Shown here in pieces: positions 1 through 5,416 of a DNA stretch of 5,416 nt (within the stretch, counting starts at the first letter, position 1; every line of letters begins with the position of its first letter). Source of the DNA: an uncultured Eubacteriales bacterium. Lineage in GTDB: Bacteria > Bacillota_A > Clostridia > Oscillospirales > Oscillospiraceae. Made by a program: the position numbers and the translations under genes. Under the pieces are notes generated by a model. It was not told where the DNA came from and ran no database searches. It saw only the letters and a list, made by a program, of their open reading frames with translations. The stretch covers positions 1 through 5,416 of the forward strand of contig CASTQR010000120.1 of assembly GCA_949451265.1 (NCBI GenBank). Direction: 5' to 3'.

Positions 1-710
1 AAGTCCTTCCGGGCCATGGCGTCCGTCATCTGGTACACCACCGCCTCCACCTTGGGCACCGCCACCGCGTCCATATCCGCCCGGGTCACCCGCTGGCCTT
101 TGGCATAGGCGGCGATCTTCCCGATCTCGGCGGACAGGTCGTGCATCAGATCCCCCACCAGGAAGATCAGATACTCCGCGTCGGCGCTGTCCAGCTGCTT
201 CCCCGCCTTGCCGAACTGCCGGCAGATCCATGCCGCCAGGGTTTTCTGCTCCTGCCGCTGGAAGTTCACCGCCGCCCCCTCTTTTTTGATCAGCGCCGCC
301 AGCTTGTCCTTGGCCGTGGGCTTGTAGCCCAGCAGATCGTACACAAACACCAGGCAGCAGTACTCCGGCAGATTGTCCAGAACATCCGCCAGCCGCTCCT
401 TCTGCTTATCCCCCAGCCCGAACAGATCAAAATCCGTCACCAAAATCAAGGTGCGCCCGCTCATCATCGGCAGGCAGTCCACCGCCTGCTCGATCCAGTC
501 CACCGAGCAGTCCTTCCCCTGGGCGGTATGGAGGTTGAACTCCTCCAGCCCCGGCGGCAAAACGGCCCCCTTCAGCCGGGCCAGACAGTCGTCCCGGAGA
601 AAGGCCTCCTCCCCATGGAACACATACAGCCGCTTGGGCGCACCCTCCTTGATGGCCTGCTTCAGCTCCCGCATGGCGGTATTGTCCACCGTTTTCCTCT
701 TAGGCGGCAT
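1..710 (-). CDS. holA: DNA polymerase III subunit delta (HolA), 3' end outside window
   Basis: HolA is the delta subunit of the clamp loader; it opens the beta sliding clamp so that it can be loaded on primed DNA in the cytoplasm. I translated 236 residues by hand from an ATG at 710. The N-terminal domain begins with the typical strand and loop VFHGEEAFLRDD (about residues 30-41). It continues with MMSGRTLILVTDFDLF (82-97), the hallmark of Firmicutes delta subunits, and a second strand CCLVFVYDLLGYKPTAK (118-134). The second domain contains GDLMHDLSAEIGKIAAYA (186-203) followed by the VTRADMDAVAV segment. Family members are usually about 330-350 residues, so the C-terminal collar domain lies beyond the left edge. 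The ATG at 710 is preferred over an in-frame ATG at 716 because the ribosome binding site sits 6 bases from 710 but touches 716. The gene follows comEC by 22 bases with no terminator or clear promoter between, so it is probably co-transcribed with it. Confidence 0.95.
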   Translation of the reverse strand, partial: MPPKRKTVDNTAMRELKQAIKEGAPKRLYVFHGEEAFLRDDCLARLKGAVLPPGLEEFNLHTAQGKDCSVDWIEQAVDCLPMMSGRTLILVTDFDLFGLGDKQKERLADVLDNLPEYCCLVFVYDLLGYKPTAKDKLAALIKKEGAAVNFQRQEQKTLAAWICRQFGKAGKQLDSADAEYLIFLVGDLMHDLSAEIGKIAAYAKGQRVTRADMDAVAVPKVEAVVYQMTDAMARKD

Positions 711-716
711 ACCCAT

Positions 717-723
717 CCCTCCC
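717..723 (-). promoter_or_regulatory. Ribosome binding site of holA
   Basis: On the minus strand this reads GGGAGGG and ends 6 bases before the ATG at 710. It lies directly against an alternative in-frame ATG at 716, which is too close for normal initiation, so it selects 710 as the start. It sits in the 22-base gap after the comEC stop codon, consistent with translation from a shared transcript. Confidence 0.7.
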
Positions 724-732
724 ATTCCCCAA

Positions 733-3102
733 TCAGTTTACCCCGGCCCGCCCGTCCTTCACCCGGACGGTGACGGTGCCCTCCAAATCGGTGCGGTGGA
801 TCTCCGTCCCCAGCACCTCCAGCCGTTCCAGCGTTTCCGGGGCCGGGTGCCCGTAGGAGTTGTTGGCTCCCGCCGAGATCAGCGCGATCTCCGGGGCCGC
901 GGCCCCCAGGAACTCCTCACAGCTTGACCCCTTCGCCCCGTGGTGCCCCACCACCAGCACCTCCACATCCGGGATATTCCGGTACTTCACCAGCATCCGC
1001 TCCACAAAGGCGTCCGCGTCCCCTGTGATCAGCACGTCGAAGTCCCCGGCGGAGCAAAGGGCGAACAGCCCCGACTCGTTGGACGTGCCCCCGCCCAGCG
1101 GCGGGAACAGGGTGACTTCCGCCCCTCCCAGGGCCACCCGCTCCACATCCTCCACCAGGAGCACCTCCGCCCCCTCCCGCTGGGCCAGCGCCAGCAGATA
1201 GGCCAGGTCCTCGGGATCGGCGTCCCCGCCGGGAACGGCGATTCTGTCCACCCGCATCCGGTAAAAAAGCTGTTCCACCCCGTTGAAATGGTCCGCGTCA
1301 AAGTGGGTGAGCACCAGCAGATCCAGCCGGGTGCGGCCCTGGGCGGCAAAGTGATCGGCGGCCACATCCCCGGCGCTCCGGGATCCGCTGCCGCCGCAGT
1401 CCACCAGGGCCGTCCGTCCCCCGGACTGCAACACCGCAGCCGACCCCTGCCCCACGTCCAGCGCCGCGGCGGTCAAGTCCGCCGTGTCCGCCTCCAAGCG
1501 CCCCAGCCCGATGGCGGCGCACAGCAGCAGGGCCAGCCCGCCCGCGCCCACCAGGGGCCGCCTGGGCCGCTCCTTCCCCAGAAAGGCCGCCGCCAGCGCC
1601 AGATACACCGCCGCCAGCCAGATCACGCAGTACACGCTGTCCGTACTCAGCGATGCGAAGGGGAACCTCCCCAGCCCCAGCGCCACCCACCGGGCATAAT
1701 GGGCCAGCAGCCCCGCCACCTTCCCCAGGAGCGCGGCAAGCCCCGGCAGAACCAGCGCCAGCGTCCCCAAAACCAGCGCGCACGGCACCAGCAAGCTCAG
1801 CGCCCACAGGGCCAGAATACCCGACAGCGGCGACAGCAGCAAAATCTGCCCGAAGTACAGCGCGATGAGCGGCCCGGTGAACAGCATGGCCCCCAGGGAC
1901 ACCGACGCTCCGGTGAGGGCGTACCGCTCAGCCTCCCACAATTTCAGCTTGACGGCCTGCCCCTTCCCCGGCTTCCGGGCCTTGAGGGGCCGGTACATCC
2001 ACCCGAACAGCGGCTCCGTCACCAGCAGAATCCCCGCCACCGACGCGAACGACAACTGCAGCCCCACGCTGGCCGCCGCGAAGGGGTTCAAAACCAGCAG
2101 GAACAGCAGGGCAAACGCCAGCGCCGTGGGCCCGTCCCCTTCCCGCCGGGCCAGGGGCGCAATCAGCAGCGCGCTGTGCATGATCACCGCCCGGAACGCC
2201 GACGGCGTTCCCCCGGCCATCAGCGCGTAAAACACCAGCAGGGGGATGAGCCCCAGGGCCACCCGCCTGTTCCGCCCAAAGATACCCAGCGCCAGCCCCA
2301 CCAGAAAGGAGATGTGCAGGCCGGACACCACGGCGGCGTGCATGAGCCCCGCCCGGTTGAAGGCGGAGTATAGGGTGTCGTCCAGCCCGGACTTGTCCCC
2401 GATGGTGACGGCGGCGGCGATGGGCCCGGCAATTTCATCAAAGGCCGTGTAAATCCCGCTTTTGAGGGCACGAGCGCACACAGCGGGCCAATACCAAGGC
2501 GGCACCGGGGAAGCGGGCGCAATCTCCCCCTCCCCCCGGCAGTAGGCGATAAGGTACACGCCCTTGGCGGTGTAATAGGTCGTCTCGTCCCCAAAGGCCC
2601 GGGCCGACGGCTGGATCCGCCCCGTAAACGCCACCCGATCCCCCGGCCTCAGCCCGCCCCACTCCTCCGGCCCGAAGGCCAGCGCGTCCGGGGCAAGCAG
2701 CCCATCCCCCAGCCGCAGGGTGACGGAGTACCCGCCGATGGAGGTCTCCACGGGGTAGGAGGACACCTCGCCGGACACGGGCACGTCCTCCCCGGCCAGC
2801 CGTTCCGCCGGCGCACGGAACAGGCCGGAGTAGGCGGCTGTCCACAGCACGGCCGCCGCCATCCCCAGCCCCAGGGCCAGCGCCCGCCGGGAGATCTGGA
2901 ACAGCCCGTACCGTTTCCTGTCCTTCCCCCGGCGCAGGAGGACGGGGTGCTCGCCCCGTCGGGGCCGGGAAACCAGCCACCCCGCCAGCCCCAGCCCCGC
3001 CAGCAGCACGGCGGCCGCAAAAGGAACTGCCCCCAGCCCCCGATAACACGCCCAAAGGCAGGCGGCCCCGAAGCCCCCCGCGAACCACGCCAGCTTCCGC
3101 AA
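733..3102 (-). CDS. comEC: ComEC/Rec2 family DNA uptake channel with MBL-fold domain
   Basis: ComEC is the polytopic inner-membrane protein that passes one strand of transforming DNA into the cytoplasm. Numbering here uses the 789-residue product from the TTG at 3102. Hydrophobic segments lie near residues 5-21, 25-44 and 74-92, followed by a soluble OB-like DUF4131 region (about 102-192). The Competence membrane domain (about 225-510) contains the signature NRAGLMHAAVVSGLHIS (249-265) and many hydrophobic helices. The C-terminal metallo-beta-lactamase-fold domain (about 545-780) has DVGQGSA (549-555), THFDADHFNG (599-608; putative metal ligands H600, D602, D604, H605), TGDAD (693-697), GHHGAKGSS (719-727) and NNSYGHP. 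Length and domain order are those of full-length ComEC and no frameshift is seen. The ORF can be extended to a TTG at 3126, but the promoter lies so close that this codon would have almost no leader; 3102 has a well-spaced ribosome binding site. The gene heads a probable comEC-holA operon. Whether the organism is naturally competent cannot be told from this. Confidence 0.95.
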   Translation of the reverse strand: MRKLAWFAGGFGAACLWACYRGLGAVPFAAAVLLAGLGLAGWLVSRPRRGEHPVLLRRGKDRKRYGLFQISRRALALGLGMAAAVLWTAAYSGLFRAPAERLAGEDVPVSGEVSSYPVETSIGGYSVTLRLGDGLLAPDALAFGPEEWGGLRPGDRVAFTGRIQPSARAFGDETTYYTAKGVYLIAYCRGEGEIAPASPVPPWYWPAVCARALKSGIYTAFDEIAGPIAAAVTIGDKSGLDDTLYSAFNRAGLMHAAVVSGLHISFLVGLALGIFGRNRRVALGLIPLLVFYALMAGGTPSAFRAVIMHSALLIAPLARREGDGPTALAFALLFLLVLNPFAAASVGLQLSFASVAGILLVTEPLFGWMYRPLKARKPGKGQAVKLKLWEAERYALTGASVSLGAMLFTGPLIALYFGQILLLSPLSGILALWALSLLVPCALVLGTLALVLPGLAALLGKVAGLLAHYARWVALGLGRFPFASLSTDSVYCVIWLAAVYLALAAAFLGKERPRRPLVGAGGLALLLCAAIGLGRLEADTADLTAAALDVGQGSAAVLQSGGRTALVDCGGSGSRSAGDVAADHFAAQGRTRLDLLVLTHFDADHFNGVEQLFYRMRVDRIAVPGGDADPEDLAYLLALAQREGAEVLLVEDVERVALGGAEVTLFPPLGGGTSNESGLFALCSAGDFDVLITGDADAFVERMLVKYRNIPDVEVLVVGHHGAKGSSCEEFLGAAAPEIALISAGANNSYGHPAPETLERLEVLGTEIHRTDLEGTVTVRVKDGRAGVN

Positions 3103-3110
3103 TTCCGCCG

Positions 3111-3120
3111 CCCCCTTTCC
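3111..3120 (-). promoter_or_regulatory. Ribosome binding site favouring the comEC start at 3102
   Basis: The minus strand reads GGAAAGGGGG and ends 8 bases before the TTG at 3102, a normal Shine-Dalgarno distance. The competing purine run AGGGGGG near 3130-3136 lies only 2 bases before the other TTG (3126) and overlaps the end of the predicted -10 box, so most of it should not be in the mRNA. The assignment depends on the promoter call. Confidence 0.5.
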
Positions 3121-3135
3121 AAACAATTCCCCCCT

Positions 3136-3164
3136 ATTTTATCCGGTTCGGCGGGACAAGTCAA
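3136..3164 (-). promoter_or_regulatory. Sigma-A type promoter of comEC-holA
   Basis: On the minus strand a -35 box TTGACT (3159-3164) and a -10 box TAAAAT (3136-3141) are separated by exactly 17 bases. Each box matches the vegetative sigma factor consensus at five of six positions. The start of transcription is expected near 3127-3129. That is 1-3 bases upstream of the TTG at 3126 and about 25 bases upstream of the TTG at 3102. The strength of the match suggests basal housekeeping-type expression rather than dependence on a dedicated competence sigma factor, although that is an inference. Confidence 0.8.
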
Positions 3165-3183
3165 CGCCGGGGTGAAAAACGCC

Positions 3184-3212
3184 TTGCGGAAGCTGTCGAA
3201 ATCTGGTATGCT
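3184..3212 (+). promoter_or_regulatory. Probable extended -10 promoter of the HAD gene
   Basis: The plus strand has TTGCGG (3184-3189), a 17-base spacer, and TATGCT (3207-3212) preceded by TGG, which gives the TGn extension of an extended -10 promoter. The -35 box is weak (three of six consensus bases), so recognition would rest mostly on the extended -10. Transcription would start near 3219, giving a leader of about 20 bases. Its -35 box lies 19 bases from that of the divergent comEC promoter, so the two do not overlap but a regulator bound between them could affect both. Confidence 0.55.
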
Positions 3213-3224
3213 GTCCTTACGATA

Positions 3225-3231
3225 AAAGGAG
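3225..3231 (+). promoter_or_regulatory. Ribosome binding site deciding the GTG start of the HAD gene
   Basis: AAAGGAG lies 8 bases before the GTG at 3240, a near-ideal Shine-Dalgarno sequence and spacing. It supports initiation at this GTG, which places the catalytic DxDGT motif right at the N-terminus as is usual for HAD enzymes. A TTG at 3232 is out of frame with the conserved protein. Confidence 0.75.
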
Positions 3232-3239
3232 TTGATCCC

Positions 3240-3869
3240 GTGTACCTGTTTGATCTGGACGGCACCATCACCGACACCAACAACGTCTGGCTGGAGGTGG
3301 ATCTGGAATTTCTGGCCCGCCGGGGCCTGCCCCACACCCCGGAGTACAAGGAGGTGGTGGAGCGCTCCATCGCCCCCATCGCGGCCCAATTCACCCGGGA
3401 CTACTACCACCTGCCCGACGAGCCGGAGCAGATTATGGCGGAGTGGGATGCCCTGGCCCTCCATCACTACCGGGACCTGGCCCCCCTGAAGCCGGGGGCG
3501 GCAGACTTTCTGCGCCAGTGCCAGGCGGAGGGCATCCCCATGGCGGTGTTCACCGCCTGCCGCCCCGCCCTGTGCCGGACGGCGCTGGACCGGTTCGGCC
3601 TGACGGCCTGCTTCACCGCCGTGGTGTACGCGGAGGAGATCGGCCTGGAAAAGCGGAACCCGGAGTGCTTTGTCCGGCTGAGCGAGCTGGTGGGCACACC
3701 CCTGTCGGACTGCACCCTCTTTGACGACAGCCCCGACAACTGCGCCACCGCCGCCAAAGCCGGTCTGGACACGGTGGGGGTGTACGACAGCTACTACGCC
3801 CACCGCCAGGAGGAGCTGAAAGCGGTGTGCCGCCGGTACGTGCGCTCCCTGGAGGAACTGGTCAAATAA
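3240..3869 (+). CDS. HAD-superfamily hydrolase (phosphatase-like)
   Basis: This is a 209-residue cytoplasmic enzyme of the haloacid dehalogenase superfamily, most likely a phosphatase acting on a small phosphorylated metabolite; the substrate cannot be read from the sequence. All four catalytic motifs are present. Motif I is FDLDGT (4-9) with nucleophile D5 and acid/base D7. Motif II is the threonine in VFTACRP (T105). Motif III is the lysine of EKRNPECF (K138). Motif IV is the acidic pair in LFDDSPDN (D162, D163). Residues of about 14-84 form a helical insert after motif I, the position of a C1 cap as in phosphoglycolate phosphatase or beta-phosphoglucomutase relatives. Motif III reads KRNP where relatives often have KPxP. 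The start is GTG with a strong ribosome binding site. It is a single-gene unit with its own probable promoter, divergent from comEC, and ends at a shared terminator facing yifB. A role in DNA uptake is not implied by its position. Confidence 0.9.
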   Translation: MYLFDLDGTITDTNNVWLEVDLEFLARRGLPHTPEYKEVVERSIAPIAAQFTRDYYHLPDEPEQIMAEWDALALHHYRDLAPLKPGAADFLRQCQAEGIPMAVFTACRPALCRTALDRFGLTACFTAVVYAEEIGLEKRNPECFVRLSELVGTPLSDCTLFDDSPDNCATAAKAGLDTVGVYDSYYAHRQEELKAVCRRYVRSLEELVK

Positions 3870-3909
3870 AAAATCCGCCCCCGAATCTCGTCCGGGGGCG
3901 GGTATTTTT
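3868..3909. terminator. Bidirectional intrinsic terminator between HAD gene and yifB
   Basis: A perfect 9-bp GC-rich stem (CCGCCCCCG at 3875-3883 pairing with CGGGGGCGG at 3893-3901) encloses a 9-base loop. Rightwards it is followed by TATTTTTA (five T at 3905-3909), serving the HAD gene. Leftwards on the minus strand it is followed by ATTTTTTATTT (six T at 3868-3873), serving yifB. The HAD stop codon (3867-3869) and the yifB stop codon (3908-3910) lie in the tails, so one hairpin fills the 38-base gap and ends both converging transcripts. Confidence 0.9.
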
Positions 3910-5416
3910 ACGCTCTCAAATGCTCCGGAGGGCGGTACTGCAAGGCTTCCGCAAGATGGTGGACGGCGATCTCCTCCGCCCCGTCCAGATCGGCAATCGT
4001 CCGGGCCACCCGCAGAATCCGGTCATACCCCCGGGCCGTCAGCCCCAGCCGGTCATAGGCCCCCCGGATCAGCTTCTGGCACCCCTCGTCCAGCTTGCAG
4101 TACGTCCGCAGTTCCTTGGGCCCCATCTGGGCGTTGCAGGCGGGGCCGTCCGGCCCGTACCGCTCCGTCTGGATCCTCCGGGCGGCGTTCACCCGTGCCC
4201 GGATATCCGCCGAGCTCTCCGCCGGGGCGGAGGCCCCAGACAGCTCCTCATAGTCCAAAGCGGGCACGTCCACGCAGATGTCGATCCGATCCAGCATGGG
4301 CCCGGACAGCCGGGACAGGTACCGCCGCACCGCCTGCTCCGTACAGGTGCACCGCCCCGACGGGTGCCCGTACCACCCGCACTTGCAGGGGTTCATGGCG
4401 CACACCAGCATAAACCGGCTGGGGTACGTCACCGAGCCCGACACCCGGGAGATCTGGGTCTGCCCGTCCTCCAGCGGCTGGCGGAGCACCTCCAGCACGT
4501 CGGAGTGGAACTCGGGCAGCTCGTCCAGGAACAGCACCCCGTTGTGGGCCAGGGAGATCTCCCCCGGCCTGGGGGTGGAGCCGCCCCCGGCCATCCCGGC
4601 GGCGGAGATGGTGTGGTGGGGGGAGCGGAAGGGCCGCCGCCGCACCATGGGGTGCTCCCGGGAGGTGAGCCCCATGACGGAGTAAATTTCGGTACAGGCC
4701 AGGGCCTCCGCACGGGTCAGATCGGGCAGGATGGACGGCAGGCGCTTGGCCATCATGGACTTGCCCGAGCCAGGGGAGCCGGACATGAGGACATGGTGCC
4801 CCCCGGCGGCGGCCACCTCCAGGGCCCGCTTGGTGTGCTCCTGCCCCTTCACCTCCGCGAAGTCCGGGCCGTGGACGGGGGCCAGCTCGTCCTGCCACAC
4901 CGGGGCGGGCTGGATGGGCCTGTCCCCGGACAGGTGCTCCGCCAGCTCCGCCACGTCCCGCACCGGGAACACCGCCAGCCCGTCGGCCAGCGTGGCCTCC
5001 GGGGCGTTGTCGGCGGGGGCGAACAGCCGGCGCACCCCCGCCCGCCGCGCCGCCAGCGCCATGGGCAGGATGCCCGACACAGGCCGCAGCCGCCCGTCCA
5101 AAGACAGCTCGCCCAGAAACGCGGAGTCCTTTTCCTCCCCCAGGGACAGCTGCCCCCCGGCGCAGAGAATCCCCACCAAAATGGGCAGGTCGTACACCGT
5201 CCCCGCCTTGCGGCGGTCGGCGGGGGCCAGGTTTACCGTGATCCGGGACACGGGGAAGTCAAACCCGCTGGACTTCACCGCGGCCCGCACCCGCTCCCGG
5301 GCCTCCTTCACGGCGGCGTCGGGCAGGCCCACCACGTCGAAGGCGGGCAGTCCGCCGGACAGGGCGCACTCGGCGGTGACGGGGTAGCCCTCCACCCCGT
5401 ACAGGCCCAGGGAAGT
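3908..5416 (-). CDS. YifB/ComM family Mg-chelatase-like AAA+ ATPase, 5' end outside window
   Basis: YifB proteins are AAA+ ATPases; the gammaproteobacterial member ComM is a hexameric branch-migration helicase that helps integrate transforming DNA, while the role in Firmicutes is less settled. 502 residues are visible, counted from the right edge. The N-terminal ChlI-like domain has GLPAFDVVGLPDAAVKEAR and ITVNLAPAD followed by YDLP. The AAA+ core has Walker A GSPGSGKS (213-220), the FRSPHHTIS segment (about 263-271), Walker B GVLFLDELPEF (293-303) and the arginine-bearing RLSGPMLDRIDI (369-380). A cysteine cluster CKCG...CTC sits at about 344-358. The C-terminal Mg_chelatase_C region has LTARGYDRILRVARTIADL. 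The reading frame stays open to the edge as TSLGLYG, the usual family N-terminus, so an internal GTG at 5395 is not the start and probably only a few residues are missing. It ends at the terminator shared with the HAD gene. I leave the symbol blank because yifB and comM are both in use. Confidence 0.95.
   Translation of the reverse strand, partial: TSLGLYGVEGYPVTAECALSGGLPAFDVVGLPDAAVKEARERVRAAVKSSGFDFPVSRITVNLAPADRRKAGTVYDLPILVGILCAGGQLSLGEEKDSAFLGELSLDGRLRPVSGILPMALAARRAGVRRLFAPADNAPEATLADGLAVFPVRDVAELAEHLSGDRPIQPAPVWQDELAPVHGPDFAEVKGQEHTKRALEVAAAGGHHVLMSGSPGSGKSMMAKRLPSILPDLTRAEALACTEIYSVMGLTSREHPMVRRRPFRSPHHTISAAGMAGGGSTPRPGEISLAHNGVLFLDELPEFHSDVLEVLRQPLEDGQTQISRVSGSVTYPSRFMLVCAMNPCKCGWYGHPSGRCTCTEQAVRRYLSRLSGPMLDRIDICVDVPALDYEELSGASAPAESSADIRARVNAARRIQTERYGPDGPACNAQMGPKELRTYCKLDEGCQKLIRGAYDRLGLTARGYDRILRVARTIADLDGAEEIAVHHLAEALQYRPPEHLRA

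Noticed and set aside
711..716. In-frame ATG at 716 as the holA start
   Set aside because: The GGGAGGG ribosome binding site directly abuts this ATG, leaving no spacer, while the ATG at 710 has a 6-base spacer.
141..927. Plus-strand open frames opposite holA and the 3' end of comEC
   Set aside because: They overlap clear HolA and ComEC motifs on the minus strand, have low-complexity composition and lack a convincing ribosome binding site.
940..2373. A 477-codon open frame on the plus strand opposite comEC, and other long plus-strand frames in this area
   Set aside because: The translation is rich in Gln, Pro, Arg and His with no domain-like pattern, as expected for the antisense of a GC-rich membrane protein gene. 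The minus-strand frame carries all ComEC motifs.
3163..3183. Direct repeat AACGCC at 3163-3168 and 3178-3183 between the divergent promoters, considered as an operator
   Set aside because: A six-base repeat is likely by chance in GC-rich DNA, it is not palindromic, and no regulator gene is adjacent.
2649..3803. A 384-codon minus-strand frame spanning the HAD gene, the intergenic region and the start of comEC
   Set aside because: It runs antisense through all four HAD motifs and across both promoters, and reads comEC out of frame. It is a composition-driven shadow.
5393..5395. GTG at 5395 as the start of yifB
   Set aside because: The frame stays open to the window edge and the upstream residues TSLGLYG match the usual YifB N-terminus, so the gene is cut by the window rather than starting here.

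Overview
This is a GC-rich window holding four protein genes from the core genome. The protein sequences look like Clostridia, most likely Oscillospiraceae-type gut Firmicutes. That placement rests on family resemblance, gene order (comEC followed directly by holA), strong sigma-A-type promoters and purine-rich ribosome binding sites; no marker gene in the window proves it.

Layout from left to right. Positions 1-710 (minus strand) carry the N-terminal two thirds or so of holA, the delta subunit of the DNA polymerase III clamp loader; the gene runs off the left edge. Just upstream of it and on the same strand, 733-3102 is comEC, the membrane channel for DNA uptake with a C-terminal metallo-beta-lactamase-fold domain. 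Only 22 bases separate the two genes, so they probably form one transcript read leftwards. A 137-base intergenic region (3103-3239) holds two back-to-back promoters, one for comEC and one for a rightward HAD-family phosphatase gene (3240-3869). That gene converges on yifB/comM (3908-5416, minus strand, 5' end cut by the right edge), an AAA+ ATPase related to Mg-chelatase. The 38-base gap between them is a compact bidirectional terminator, and both stop codons lie in or at its A/T tails.

How they fit together: ComEC moves single-stranded DNA across the membrane, and ComM, the gammaproteobacterial relative of YifB, is a branch-migration helicase used when incoming DNA recombines. The window therefore places two transformation-linked genes close together next to a replication gene, although the terminator and the HAD gene separate them into different transcription units. 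The HAD phosphatase has no evident functional link to either.

I found no mobile element, CRISPR array, RNA gene or toxin-like module. No convincing undescribed system is visible. The most useful observations concern the true comEC start, the shared terminator, and residue departures in ComEC and YifB.
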